29,023 nt of DNA from Patescibacteria group bacterium (GTDB taxonomy: Bacteria > Patescibacteriota > Microgenomatia > UBA12405). The DNA lies in NCBI GenBank assembly GCA_018901355.1, contig JAHIEZ010000038.1:1-29023 (forward strand), given 5' to 3'. How positions within the stretch are numbered: position 1 is the stretch's first letter; each line of letters begins with the position of its first letter. Below the pieces are notes generated by a model. It was given only the letters and a program-made list of their open reading frames with translations, ran no database searches and had not been told where the DNA came from. The position numbers were made by a program, and so were the translations under genes. Shown here in pieces: positions 6,864 through 15,290 of this stretch.

Positions 6864-7874
6864 CTATATTATTTTTTCTTTTCTTAATCTTCCCAGGCCG
6901 GTTAGTATTACTACACTTACAACCAAACTAAAAACACCCGAAAATTGTTCCAAATAAAATTTAAATACTGATGATAGAAATATATTTATCAATAAGCCCA
7001 TTCGGAAATAATTTATTCCTCGACTTTTCTTTTTTCGCCACACCCAATAAATTCCTGCCATAAAAAAGATCGATGTTAGAAAATCAAAAAATATTTTTAA
7101 TCCAAACATCCACCCATTCCATTCTTGTGAAAATAAATATTTACCAAAAATCATCGCATCATATATTCCTCCGATTGCATAAATTAATGCCAAAACCAAC
7201 AAAAAAATCAAAGCGAATCGTTTTTTAAAAACATCATGATAGGTAAATCTTTTTATCCCCTTCCACCATCTTTGGGTCCGTCTTTCTTTTTTGTCCTCAA
7301 TCGCTTCTATTTTTACAATCAAATTTTTCAAACCGATCACAAAAAATTTAATTGCCGGATCTGTTTTTTTAGTCAAACGATTTAGTTTTTTTATCAATTC
7401 TCTCTTTTTACTTTTTCCCAAGTCTTTTTCTGTTATTTCTTCTAAATCAGCCAAAGCTTGATACAACAGCGTTTTTGGATTTTGCGCTATGTTTCTTTCC
7501 AAAAATCGGTAAAGCAAAAACATCAAAACAAAAAATATATACATCACCACAATCGCCGGTTGAAAAAAATAATCATTGTCTATCGACAAAAATTTTCCCG
7601 ACTCATCAATAAACCATCCCAATCCCCAGCCAAACCCGACCGAAGCTATTTTTTTATATTTTTGTCCATGGGTAATCAAAGCTAAAATCATTCCCCAAAG
7701 CATTAATATTCCTCCCCAAAACAAGTGAGAAATGTGCCACTTGCCTCCTCCAATTATCGGGTAAGACGTCATGTCTAAAAATAATCTTGTCAATAGCACC
7801 GTTCCTATCGCACTCACCATCATTATCAAAATCAACTCGCTTGCGTTTTGTTTAAATGGTAGTATTACCCTCAT
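6864..7874 (-). CDS. polytopic membrane protein of unknown function
   Basis: A 336-residue protein with four hydrophobic segments in the N-terminal 120 residues, a basic and acidic soluble loop of about 90 residues (about 125-215), and four more hydrophobic segments to the C-terminus. The N-terminal half has conserved-looking motifs: HISHLFWGGILMLWGM, then GFGWGLGWFIDESGKFL, then NDYFFQPAIVVMY. I recall similar motifs in uncharacterised membrane proteins of other bacteria but cannot name a family. The ATG is 5 nt downstream of TAGAAT. It diverges from comF with a 21-nt gap and ends 5 nt from the convergent toxin gene. Confidence 0.75.
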   Translation of the reverse strand: MRVILPFKQNASELILIMMVSAIGTVLLTRLFLDMTSYPIIGGGKWHISHLFWGGILMLWGMILALITHGQKYKKIASVGFGWGLGWFIDESGKFLSIDNDYFFQPAIVVMYIFFVLMFLLYRFLERNIAQNPKTLLYQALADLEEITEKDLGKSKKRELIKKLNRLTKKTDPAIKFFVIGLKNLIVKIEAIEDKKERRTQRWWKGIKRFTYHDVFKKRFALIFLLVLALIYAIGGIYDAMIFGKYLFSQEWNGWMFGLKIFFDFLTSIFFMAGIYWVWRKKKSRGINYFRMGLLINIFLSSVFKFYLEQFSGVFSLVVSVVILTGLGRLRKEKII

Positions 7875-7879
7875 TCTTC

Positions 7880-7889
7880 ATTCTATACT
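7880..7889. promoter_or_regulatory. overlapping divergent -10 elements (comF / membrane protein)
   Basis: Within a 21-nt gap, TATACT (7884-7889, +) ends 6 nt before the comF ATG, and TAGAAT (7885-7880, -) ends 5 nt before the ATG at 7874. The two hexamers overlap, so the two promoters probably exclude each other. Confidence 0.5.
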
Positions 7890-7895
7890 TATTTT

Positions 7896-8516
7896 ATGTT
7901 TCTCGATTTTTTATTTCCTCCCCGTTGCTACATCTGTTCCCGTCCCGGTTCCTATTTTCATCCTCATTGTTTTTCCTATCTTGATAGTCTGCCTTTTGTT
8001 CCGCCTTCCTTTTCCGATCAGGGACGGCTCTCTCTTTTTAAATATCACGGCCCTATCCGTCGGGCTATTACTGATCTTAAATATGATTTTGTCAGCCATC
8101 TTGTTCCTGATTTTTCTTCTCTTGTTTGTCACAAATTAAAAACAGACTTTCCTAATTTACTCAAATACTGGAAAAAATTTCATTATTGTTTTGTTCCCAT
8201 TCCTCTTCACCCCAGTCGCCAGCGTTTTCGCGGCTTCAACCAATCGGCTCTGCTTGCTTCTCGTCTTGCTTCCGATCTCAAGCTTGGTTATAGTCAATCT
8301 CTGCTTCGTCCTCGTCCCACTTCTCCTCAAGCCCAGTTAAGCCGTCCGGAGCGTCTAAAAAATCTTGGCCAACCTTTTTGTCTTAATTCCCCCTCTCCTC
8401 TCCCCCAAAATATCATTCTTTTCGATGATGTCTACACCACCGGCGCCACCATTCGTGCCGCCATTATGGCTCTACCTGTTTCCACTTCTCTTTTTATTTT
8501 TACTCTGGCTTCCTAG
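7896..8516 (+). CDS. comF: ComF family phosphoribosyltransferase-like protein
   Basis: A 206-residue ComF-type protein. The N-terminus has FLDFLFPPRCYICSRPGSYFHPHC, a reduced zinc-finger-like Cys/His cluster. LFKYHGPIRRAITDLKYDF is the conserved ComF block, FVPIPLHPSRQRFRGFNQSALLA is its second signature, and NIILFDDVYTTGATI is the PRPP-binding loop of type I phosphoribosyltransferases. ComF supports DNA uptake in naturally competent bacteria. No other competence gene is in this window, so the link here is by family only. It ends one base before the convergent band 7 gene. Confidence 0.9.
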   Translation: MFLDFLFPPRCYICSRPGSYFHPHCFSYLDSLPFVPPSFSDQGRLSLFKYHGPIRRAITDLKYDFVSHLVPDFSSLVCHKLKTDFPNLLKYWKKFHYCFVPIPLHPSRQRFRGFNQSALLASRLASDLKLGYSQSLLRPRPTSPQAQLSRPERLKNLGQPFCLNSPSPLPQNIILFDDVYTTGATIRAAIMALPVSTSLFIFTLAS

Positions 8517-9194
8517 TTAATTTCTCTGTTCCGGTACATTTCCACTGATCGTTCGGCCTTTTTTTATTTCTTCCTCGTTTTTTGGCATGACTGCCTCTTC
8601 TATTTTTGCCTCTTCCAGTATCGTTCCTTCAATTGGGGTTAGCGAGCTTAAGTAAAAATTATCCACATGTAGTCCATGTCCGGCCAACGACTCCTGCAAT
8701 TCTTCTTTAATCTCGTCTTCTATTTTAGTTCTGTCGGTTGATAGAGCCATATTTAGGGCATAATTAGTTATCACTTTTCTAATCCTGCTTCTGGTTACCG
8801 GTCTGACCACTTTGCTCACAAAATTTTCTCCTATATTCTGCCAAATTTCAGGTAGTTTCTCGGTATCAAGTTTTATCAGAACTGTCGCCTCCACCGCCAC
8901 GAACTTATTGTCAGCCGTGACCGCATTTATCACCTCATCACCCATGATCTCTTTACCATCATCTTTCAAAATCACATCTTTACTGATAGTGTATTCAATC
9001 AGCTGAGCGTTAAACAGCTTCACCCGATGAATTATCGGGATCTTAAAATGCATTCCCGGATACCACACATTCTTAATTACCCCCCTAAAAATACTGTAAA
9101 TACAGCCCACATGTCCCGGCGGCACGGTCACGATAAAACCGCCTACTACTTCGTCTACAAAAAGGGAGACTAATAAGTTGTCTATGGATGCCAT
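8517..9194 (-). CDS. SPFH/band 7 domain protein
   Basis: A 225-residue protein with a band 7 (prohibitin/stomatin-like) core: GGFIVTVPPGHVGCIYSIFRG, then WYPGMHFKIPIIHRVKLFNAQ, then VTADNKFVAVEATVLIKLD, VVRPVTRSRIRKVITNYALN and the helical LQESLAGHGLHVDNFYLSS. There is no obvious TM helix, only a moderately hydrophobic N-terminus, so membrane attachment would be peripheral. Family members form ring or cage scaffolds at membranes. It is last in the - strand run SBP-tpiA-band 7, 11 nt after the tpiA stop, with its own possible -10 at 9210-9205. Confidence 0.85.
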   Translation of the reverse strand: MASIDNLLVSLFVDEVVGGFIVTVPPGHVGCIYSIFRGVIKNVWYPGMHFKIPIIHRVKLFNAQLIEYTISKDVILKDDGKEIMGDEVINAVTADNKFVAVEATVLIKLDTEKLPEIWQNIGENFVSKVVRPVTRSRIRKVITNYALNMALSTDRTKIEDEIKEELQESLAGHGLHVDNFYLSSLTPIEGTILEEAKIEEAVMPKNEEEIKKGRTISGNVPEQRN

Positions 9195-9204
9195 ATATTT
9201 ATTG

Positions 9205-9210
9205 ATTATA
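9205..9210 (-). promoter_or_regulatory. possible -10 (TATAAT) of the band 7 gene
   Basis: A perfect minus-strand TATAAT overlaps the tpiA stop region and ends 10 nt before the band 7 ATG, allowing a short-leader or leaderless transcript independent of the upstream genes. Confidence 0.4.
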
Positions 9211-9859
9211 CACGGAAAGCCTCTGCCAGTTCTAGCAGTTCTTTTCGAGGATTTTTTGCTTTTACCACATCTGAAGCCACCAAAATGCCCGACGCTCCCA
9301 TTTTCAAAGCTATTTCCACATCTTTTGCTTCATGTACTCCGGCTCCTGCCAGCACCGGTATCGGTTTTAAAATTTTAACCATTTTTTCAATCATTTTCGG
9401 TTCTTCGCTTGCCACCGACTTCTCTTTATTTCCAATCAAATATTTTGGTTCATAAGCCACAAAATCGGTTTTTAAATTTTTTGCCCAACCCTCAATTTGT
9501 CCCAGGCTTTGCAAACACAGTACCGACACAAAATCTTTTGGCCAGTCAGCTAGCATTTTTCTGATTGTCCCCGGTTTTTTCCGGCATTCCGAGTGATTGA
9601 TTAGACTACCGTCTATCCCCAACGCCTTAGCCGCTTTTGCCGACACATTCCCCGTTTTTGCTCCTTCCATATATTCCCCCACATCCTGCAAAAATACTCT
9701 TCTTTTGGTTATTTCTTTCACTCTCAAAGCATCCAACGCTCCCACTACCGGTATTATTTCCACTCCACTCTTTTTGCTTACCTCCAGACAAATCTTTGCC
9801 AAATCTATCGCTTTTTTACCAAAACTTTCTTCATAAACTTTAAAATTTACCAATATCAT
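9206..9859 (-). CDS. tpiA: triosephosphate isomerase, archaeal-type
   Basis: A 217-residue protein, clearly shorter than the ~250 residues of usual bacterial enzymes and like the archaeal form. Catalytic residues are in place: Asn5/Lys7 (NFK), His89 (LINHSE) and Glu137 (AYEP). The phosphate-binding end is visible as LAGAGV and GASGILVASDVVKAKNP. The enzyme interconverts dihydroxyacetone phosphate and glyceraldehyde 3-phosphate in glycolysis. The ATG is 3 nt after the stop of the solute-binding protein gene, with no Shine-Dalgarno site, suggesting co-transcription. An archaeal-like form suggests old lateral transfer, which a tree would need to show. Confidence 0.9.
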   Translation of the reverse strand: MILVNFKVYEESFGKKAIDLAKICLEVSKKSGVEIIPVVGALDALRVKEITKRRVFLQDVGEYMEGAKTGNVSAKAAKALGIDGSLINHSECRKKPGTIRKMLADWPKDFVSVLCLQSLGQIEGWAKNLKTDFVAYEPKYLIGNKEKSVASEEPKMIEKMVKILKPIPVLAGAGVHEAKDVEIALKMGASGILVASDVVKAKNPRKELLELAEAFRV

Positions 9860-9862
9860 TTT

Positions 9863-11314
9863 TTAATTATTTAATTTATATTTGCTGGTCGTCTGAGCTA
9901 TTCCGTTCAGCAGATCCGGTAAGACCTTATCTACCGTTGCTCTATTTATTACCACTCCGTTTATGGCATTTTTAAAATAAGTATTCATTTCGTCGTTTAA
10001 GCCGTCATCAAAAGTTCGCGAACTGGTAAAACCGCAAGACGCTTGGTCCGCCGCTTCTACAAAAGCTTTTATCTTAGGATTACTCGCCAAAGCCTCGGCC
10101 ATACTTTTTCTCGGACTGATTTCTCCAAAAGCCCTAATCTGTGACGCCGTTTTATTCATCAAATCCAAACCCTCCTGCGAAGCCAAATAAGTCAAAAAAG
10201 TAAAAGCCGCTTCTTTTTTTTCGCTTTTATTGTTAACTGCTTCCACCCAATAACTGGCCCAATGAATATCCGTCAACCCCTCTCCTCCACTGGTATTTAT
10301 TGGCAATTGAGGCACTTTCATAATGCCATAATCAAGATCTGGTGTCATTTCTCCCAAGTTAAACACTCTCCAAGCCGGGGCAAAATAAAAAGCCAAATTA
10401 CCGCTGGCAAATAGCTGAGTAGAGTTGGGCAAATCTGCATCCCAAGTTTTTCCGTCGGCAAACAAGGTGTAAAAAGTCAGCACTGTTTTCAGTTTTTCTG
10501 CAAAAGCCACATCTTGTTTTTTAATATCTGCTCCATTTTGTTTCATCATCAGTCCCACAATATCACTCCAATGATCCACGTTTTCTGTCGTTCCCATTGC
10601 CACCCCTGCCACTTTAATCTTTCCCCGTTCGTCTTTGACTGTTAATTTTTCCGCCGTACTTTTAAATTCCAGCCAACTTTCCGGCAATTTCACTCCGGCC
10701 GCCTCAATCAGTTTTTTGTTATAAAAAAGCGACAAACCATCATACATTATTGGTACGGCCATAAAAGAGCCGTCCTTTTTTAGATCCCTTTTGTAAACTT
10801 CAAAAAAATCTTCTTCCATCCCTATTTTATCCGTCACTCTTTTTGGTATCGGTGCCAAATAATCACTAAACATCGGCAACCAGCTGGCATGAATTCTAAA
10901 AATATCCGGTACCTCCTCCGTTCCGCCTTCCTTTTTCAATCTTCCCGCTAGTCGGCTTCTGTAATTATCATAAGAATTTTTACTGTAATTTATTTTAATA
11001 TTGGGATTTTTAGCTTCAAAGTCAGCTATTACTCCAGCCATCACACTTTCTTCCTCCCACAAACCCCAATAATTTAGGGTCACTATTTTTCCGCTTTTAA
11101 CACTTCCATCCCCCAACATTTTAATTACCAAAACTATTACTATTATTACCACCGCTATTCCTCCGCCTATCATCCATTTGGGCAAATTCTTTTTTTCCGT
11201 CTTTTTTTCAGAACTGACCACTTTTTCCGCTTCTTTTTTTTCCTCCTCTTCCTCCTTATCCAAACCCAACGGTACTCTTGAAGGCAACGGAGATTTTATT
11301 TCACTTAAGTTCAC
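9863..11314 (-). CDS. membrane-anchored extracellular solute-binding protein (family 1-like)
   Basis: A 483-residue protein: a charged cytoplasmic N-terminus (poly-Glu/Lys, about 18-45), one TM helix (about 47-68), then a two-lobed binding-protein domain starting VTLNYWGLWEEESVMAGVIADFEAKNP. Typical blocks are GLSLFYNKKLIEAAGVKLPESWLEF and the late SQEGLDLMNKTASQ/SPRKSMAEAL region. It resembles the sugar-binding MalE-like family 1, but has an uncleaved anchor rather than a lipobox. No ABC permease or ATPase gene is nearby in this window. The GTG start is chosen because TGGTATGAT ends 6 nt upstream. It heads the run to tpiA and band 7. Confidence 0.85.
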   Translation of the reverse strand: MNLSEIKSPLPSRVPLGLDKEEEEEKKEAEKVVSSEKKTEKKNLPKWMIGGGIAVVIIVIVLVIKMLGDGSVKSGKIVTLNYWGLWEEESVMAGVIADFEAKNPNIKINYSKNSYDNYRSRLAGRLKKEGGTEEVPDIFRIHASWLPMFSDYLAPIPKRVTDKIGMEEDFFEVYKRDLKKDGSFMAVPIMYDGLSLFYNKKLIEAAGVKLPESWLEFKSTAEKLTVKDERGKIKVAGVAMGTTENVDHWSDIVGLMMKQNGADIKKQDVAFAEKLKTVLTFYTLFADGKTWDADLPNSTQLFASGNLAFYFAPAWRVFNLGEMTPDLDYGIMKVPQLPINTSGGEGLTDIHWASYWVEAVNNKSEKKEAAFTFLTYLASQEGLDLMNKTASQIRAFGEISPRKSMAEALASNPKIKAFVEAADQASCGFTSSRTFDDGLNDEMNTYFKNAINGVVINRATVDKVLPDLLNGIAQTTSKYKLNN

Positions 11315-11320
11315 TCTTAT

Positions 11321-11329
11321 ATCATACCA
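11321..11329 (-). promoter_or_regulatory. extended -10 (TGGTATGAT) of the solute-binding protein operon
   Basis: Minus-strand TGG-TATGAT (hexamer 11326-11321) ends 6 nt before the GTG at 11314. Confidence 0.55.
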
Positions 11330-11358
11330 ACATTTCTCTTTTTAATCACAAGCCTAGC

Positions 11359-11367
11359 TGGTAAAAT
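11359..11367 (+). promoter_or_regulatory. extended -10 (TGGTAAAAT) of the ZIP transporter gene
   Basis: TGG-TAAAAT (hexamer 11362-11367) ends 6 nt before the ATG at 11374. Confidence 0.55.
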
Positions 11368-11373
11368 AAAGCC

Positions 11374-12111
11374 ATGTCACCTTTTTGGTCCAGTTTTATC
11401 GCAGTTTTTGCGATTAGTTTTTTGTCTCTTTTTTTAGCCCTTATTCTTGTCAGTCAAAAAAAATCCTTGCCCCGTCTCAGTCAATTTTTAGTTAGCTTGG
11501 CCGTTGGTTCTTTACTGGGAGATGCCTTCATCCATCTTATTCCTGAGTCTTTTGAGCATCTTTCTTCTGCCAGTTTTTCTTTACTGCTTAGTTTAGGTTT
11601 TTTCCTCTTTTTTATTTTAGAAAAAACTCTTTGTTGGCATCACTGTTCTCCTTTGGAAAACCATCAGCACCGCCATCCTATTGTGGCCGTCAACTTAGCC
11701 ACCGACTCGCTTCACAATTTTATTGATGGTCTTATTATTGCTTCCTCTTTTTCTGTCAATTTCTCCCTTGGTTTGGCCACCAGTTTAGCGGTGCTTTTTC
11801 ATGAAATTCCTCAGGAGATAGGGGATTTTGGTATTTTTATTCATCAGGGTCTTTCCCCCCTTAGAGCTCTTTTTCTCAATTTACTTTCTGCCCTGACCGC
11901 CTTTCTTGGTGTCTTTCTCCTTTTTTTGCTTGGTCCTACCGTTGCCAATTTGGCCGATTTTCTTCTGCCTTTTACTGCCGGTGGTTTTATCTATTTGGCC
12001 GCCTCTGATCTTGTCCCTCTGCTTCACTCTCATTCCGGTTCTCCCTCCTCCGATTTCCTTCAATTTTTTTTCATCAGCCTCGGTCTTTCCATTATGTTCC
12101 TGTTATCATAA
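11374..12111 (+). CDS. ZIP family metal transporter
   Basis: A 245-residue protein with about eight hydrophobic segments. The metal-site helices are unmistakable: HNFIDG (114-119) in TM4 and HEIPQE (143-148) in TM5. An early GDAFIHLIPES matches the ZIP TM2 motif, and a His-rich loop lies between (WHHCSPLENHQHRHP, about 88-102). ZIP proteins bring Zn2+ or other divalent cations into the cytoplasm. It is followed 3 nt later by the RNase H gene, whose -10-like element lies inside the end of this gene. Confidence 0.92.
   Translation: MSPFWSSFIAVFAISFLSLFLALILVSQKKSLPRLSQFLVSLAVGSLLGDAFIHLIPESFEHLSSASFSLLLSLGFFLFFILEKTLCWHHCSPLENHQHRHPIVAVNLATDSLHNFIDGLIIASSFSVNFSLGLATSLAVLFHEIPQEIGDFGIFIHQGLSPLRALFLNLLSALTAFLGVFLLFLLGPTVANLADFLLPFTAGGFIYLAASDLVPLLHSHSGSPSSDFLQFFFISLGLSIMFLLS
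12101..12109 (+). promoter_or_regulatory. extended -10 (TGTTATCAT) of the RNase H gene
   Basis: TGT-TATCAT is inside the last codons of the ZIP gene and ends 5 nt before the ATG at 12115. Confidence 0.4.
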
Positions 12112-12114
12112 ACC

Positions 12115-12528
12115 ATGGAAGTTTCAATTTATACTGATGGCGGGGCTAGGGGCAATCCCGGCATTTCCGGTTTTGGTTTGGTGGTTTTAGATCAATCTCA
12201 AAAAATTATTCACCAACAGTCTCAATTTCTTGGTATTAAAACTAACAATGAAGCCGAATACCTTGGTCTGATTGCCGCTCTTACTTGGTTAAAAGACAAT
12301 TATGATTCTCTCTCTATTACCCAAGCCAACTATTACTCCGACTCCCAGCTTTTAGTTAGACAAATTAAAGGTAGCTATAAAGTTAAAGCCCAAAATCTTT
12401 TACCTCTTTTTCTTTCCGCCAAAACTCTTTTGTCCCAAATTCCCATCCCTTTTCATCCTCAGGATATTCGTCGCCACCACAATCAACTGGCCGACTCTCT
12501 TGCCAATCAGGCCATGGATAGGCGTTAA
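12115..12528 (+). CDS. rnhA: RNase H type 1 family protein
   Basis: A 137-residue RNase HI-fold protein with the four acidic catalytic residues: Asp8 (YTDGGARGNPG), Glu48 (TNNEAEY), Asp76 (YYSDSQLLVRQI) and Asp127 (NQLADSLANQA). It cleaves RNA in RNA-DNA hybrids such as Okazaki primers and R-loops. The GSYKVK after the third Asp and the absence of the basic handle helix of E. coli RNase HI put it nearer the Bacillus/archaeal-type group. It lies between the ZIP and VanW genes, with 3-nt and 5-nt gaps, in a likely operon. Confidence 0.92.
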   Translation: MEVSIYTDGGARGNPGISGFGLVVLDQSQKIIHQQSQFLGIKTNNEAEYLGLIAALTWLKDNYDSLSITQANYYSDSQLLVRQIKGSYKVKAQNLLPLFLSAKTLLSQIPIPFHPQDIRRHHNQLADSLANQAMDRR

Positions 12529-12533
12529 CCACC

Positions 12534-14243
12534 ATGAAAAACAAAAATTCTGTTTTTTATTTTTTTGCCCTCAGTTTTTTTCTTTTTTCTTTACTCTGTT
12601 TTTTTCTCCGTTTTTCTTTTCAACTCACTCCGCCCCAAACTTTTCTTTTGCAAACAGATTTTTCCCGTCTTAGTCCTGATCAGGTCAACCAAATTATGAA
12701 ATCAGATTTTTCTTTATTTACCGACCTTTCTCTTACTTCTTCAGAAGTTACTTTTTCTTTTCAACCGGCTTCAATTTCCGCCAAAATCAATTATCCCCAA
12801 ACTGGCCAGCAACTTTTTTTTCAATACGACTCGGCTTTCTCTTTCTTTTCTCAAGTTAAAAGATTTTTTTCACCTCAGCATTATTCACTTATTGTCGATT
12901 ACGATTCCCTGTCTTTTGACATCTTTCTGGCTGGTCTTTCAGCTCAGGTTAACCAAGCTTTTCTCCCCGCCAGGCTTGAGCTCAAACAAGGTCGAATTTC
13001 TTTTGTCCCCGGTCAGCTGGGTCAGCTTTTAAACATTGCCTTTCTTCGCCAAACCCTTCTCAATCGTCTAGCCCAAAATGACTCATCTCCTCTGGATTTA
13101 CCTCTGGAAACTCTTGGTCGCCTGCCTACTGAAGACGACATTTCCGCTCTCAGTCAAAAAGCCCAAAAATTAATTGGTAAATCTCTGATTTTGACCGGAG
13201 ATCTACCCGATATTATTGTTGATGATCAAACTCTCACCTCTTGGCTGGATTTTTTTTCAGAGGATAATTCCGAGATGATTAAACAATATGTTCACTCTTT
13301 GTCTCAGACGGTTAAAAAAGACCCCGTTAATGCCGTTTTTCAGTTTGAAGACAACAAAATCGTTGAATTTCGTCCTTCCCAAAACGGCTTTTCTCTTTTA
13401 GAAGATGATCTTTCCTCTTCTCTTGCCACTTACCTCAATCGCCTTATCGCCACCGACTCTGCCTCTCTTTCTTTCGCTCTTCCTCTTATTTCTGCTCCGC
13501 CCCTAGTTCGTACCCAAGATGCCAACAATCTCGGCATCAAAGAACTTTTAGGCCGGGGCACTTCCACCTTCAAGCACAGCTCTGCCATCAGAAACAAAAA
13601 CATCCAAAAAGGTTCTTCTGTTGTCAATCATATTTTAGTTCCTCCCGGTTCTACCTTTTCTTTTTTAGAAGCCTTAGGTGATGTTACCCTGGAAACCGGT
13701 TATCAAAAAGCCTATATCATCCGTCAGGGTAAAACAGAACTTGATGTTGGTGGCGGTATTTGCCAAATTTCTACCACTTTTTTTCGGGCTATGCTGGATA
13801 GTGGGGTAGATATTATCGAACGTCGCCCCCATGCTTTTCGGGTTAGTTACTATGAAGAGGACAGACCTCCCGGTTATGATGCCACTGTTTTTATTCCCAA
13901 TCCTGATCTTAAATTCAAAAACGACACTCCGGCTCACATTCTTATTCAAAGCACCTATGACGGAGACAACAAAATTCTCACCTATGAATTTTATGGTACT
14001 TCCGATGGTCGGCAAGTAGAAATAAAAAACTACAAACAATGGGGTTGGCAAGCCCCTCCCGAAACCCGTTACATTGACGACCCCACCTTACCACCGGGCA
14101 AATTGGTTAGAGAGGAAACCGCCGTTCCCGGCATCAAAACCTCTTTTGATTGGTTGGTCACCCGAGGTGACGAAATTCTCCATCAGCAAACATTCCAAAG
14201 CAATTATGTTCCCTGGGCCGCCGTCTTCCGCCGTGGAGTTTAG
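12534..14243 (+). CDS. VanW family protein with peptidoglycan-binding-like repeats
   Basis: A 569-residue protein: one N-terminal TM helix or uncleaved signal (about 8-28), two copies of a peptidoglycan-binding-like domain (about 40-190 and 195-320) with FVPGQLGQLLNIAFLRQTL and EFRPSQNGFSLLEDDL marking their ends, then a VanW domain (about 350-480) with FKHSSAIRNKNI, LVPPGSTFSFLEALG, DVGGGICQISTTFFRAML and ERRPHAFRVSYYEE. The C-terminus (TYEFYGTSDGR and on) is G5-like in position. VanW proteins occur in some vancomycin-resistance clusters but are widespread wall proteins of unknown role, and no van genes are present here. It ends 2 nt from the convergent tsaD. Confidence 0.9.
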   Translation: MKNKNSVFYFFALSFFLFSLLCFFLRFSFQLTPPQTFLLQTDFSRLSPDQVNQIMKSDFSLFTDLSLTSSEVTFSFQPASISAKINYPQTGQQLFFQYDSAFSFFSQVKRFFSPQHYSLIVDYDSLSFDIFLAGLSAQVNQAFLPARLELKQGRISFVPGQLGQLLNIAFLRQTLLNRLAQNDSSPLDLPLETLGRLPTEDDISALSQKAQKLIGKSLILTGDLPDIIVDDQTLTSWLDFFSEDNSEMIKQYVHSLSQTVKKDPVNAVFQFEDNKIVEFRPSQNGFSLLEDDLSSSLATYLNRLIATDSASLSFALPLISAPPLVRTQDANNLGIKELLGRGTSTFKHSSAIRNKNIQKGSSVVNHILVPPGSTFSFLEALGDVTLETGYQKAYIIRQGKTELDVGGGICQISTTFFRAMLDSGVDIIERRPHAFRVSYYEEDRPPGYDATVFIPNPDLKFKNDTPAHILIQSTYDGDNKILTYEFYGTSDGRQVEIKNYKQWGWQAPPETRYIDDPTLPPGKLVREETAVPGIKTSFDWLVTRGDEILHQQTFQSNYVPWAAVFRRGV

Positions 14244-14245
14244 TT

Positions 14246-15274
14246 TTATAATTTTGCCCTTGGTTCTCTGTCCAGTTTGCTAATGTTTTTTACAAACTCA
14301 CCCCTTTTAGCTTTATAATACGCCACCACTCCGATCATGGCCGCGTTGTCTGTATTTAATTTTTTACTCCAAGGCAAATACAGAGGTAGATTTCTCTTTT
14401 TTGCCAATTTTTTCAATCTTTTTCTTAAATTTTGATTAGCCATCACTCCGCCACTGGCCATCAGGCTTTTTGGGCAGTAGTAGTCAACTGCCTTTTCAAA
14501 ACGGATTAGTAAGCTGTCAAATACTGCTTCCTGAAAACTGGCCGCCAAATTGGCAAAATTTTTGCCAATTTTTTCTTTACTCCAATCTTTAATTTGGTAG
14601 TAAAAACTGGTTTTTAGTCCCGAAAAAGAATAGTCAAAGCCTTTCCTACCCTTCATTGGTCGGGGCAAATCCAAAAATTTTTCATCGCCTTTTTCCGCCA
14701 ATCTCTCAATTATCGCTCCTCCTGGATATCCCAGTCCCATCAATTTTGAAGCCTTATCTAGTGCTTCTCCTGCCGCATCGTCCAGCGTTTCTCCTTTTAC
14801 TTCATATTTTCCTATTTTTTTCATTAGCACAATCTTGCTGTGTCCCCCCGATACCGTCAACACCAAGGCCGGTAGCTCTATTTTTCTTTCCGGTTTGCCC
14901 CGACTGTTTTTCAAAAAATTACTCAAAATATGTCCCTCAATATGATTGACCGCCACCAATTTTTTCTTGTATTTTTTGGCCAAGTCTTTGGCTTTTTCTA
15001 TTCCCACCCCCAAAGCTACCGCCAAGCCCGGTCCATAAGTTATCCCGATTAGATCAATTTCTTCTATTTTTACCCGGGCTCTTTTTAAAGCCTCCTCCAC
15101 TATCGGTCCGATTTTTTCTTCATGAGCTCTTTTGGCCAAGTTTGGTACTACTCCTCCCCATTTGGCGTGCAAGTCAATTTGAGAAGAAATTACGTCGCTC
15201 AGTATTCGGTCTCCGTCCAATACTGCCGCACAAGTATCGTCACAACTGGTTTCAATTGCCAAAATCTTTTTCAT
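14246..15274 (-). CDS. tsaD: tRNA N6-adenosine threonylcarbamoyltransferase TsaD
   Basis: A 342-residue protein of full family length. Visible motifs are LAIETSCDDTCAAVLD at the N-terminus, metal-binding His111 and His115 in HIEGH, LVLTVSGGHSKIV, GEALDKASKLMGLGYPGG, and the late ASGGVMANQNLRKRL. TsaD transfers the threonylcarbamoyl group to A37 of ANN-reading tRNAs (t6A). The partner activities TsaC and TsaE are encoded as one fused gene 0.65 kb away (15921-16970); no TsaB is in this window. The ATG lies 6 nt downstream of TATAAT on the minus strand. Confidence 0.97.
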   Translation of the reverse strand: MKKILAIETSCDDTCAAVLDGDRILSDVISSQIDLHAKWGGVVPNLAKRAHEEKIGPIVEEALKRARVKIEEIDLIGITYGPGLAVALGVGIEKAKDLAKKYKKKLVAVNHIEGHILSNFLKNSRGKPERKIELPALVLTVSGGHSKIVLMKKIGKYEVKGETLDDAAGEALDKASKLMGLGYPGGAIIERLAEKGDEKFLDLPRPMKGRKGFDYSFSGLKTSFYYQIKDWSKEKIGKNFANLAASFQEAVFDSLLIRFEKAVDYYCPKSLMASGGVMANQNLRKRLKKLAKKRNLPLYLPWSKKLNTDNAAMIGVVAYYKAKRGEFVKNISKLDREPRAKL

Positions 15275-15279
15275 TTGTG

Positions 15280-15286
15280 TATTATA
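15280..15286. promoter_or_regulatory. palindromic divergent -10 (tsaD / secreted protein)
   Basis: TATTATA read on the + strand gives TATTAT (15280-15285), ending 5 nt before the ATG at 15291. Read on the minus strand the same bases give TATAAT (15286-15281), ending 6 nt before the tsaD ATG at 15274. One 7-bp word thus appears to serve both genes. Confidence 0.55.
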
Positions 15287-15290
15287 AATT

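Noticed and set aside
7458..7685. Small frames opposite large genes (many places in the window)
   Set aside because: They are shadows of genes on the other strand or in another frame, with low-complexity composition caused by the pyrimidine bias and no domain features.
12534..14243. Vancomycin resistance
   Set aside because: A VanW domain alone is widespread in wall proteins; no vanH, vanA, vanX or regulator genes are present.
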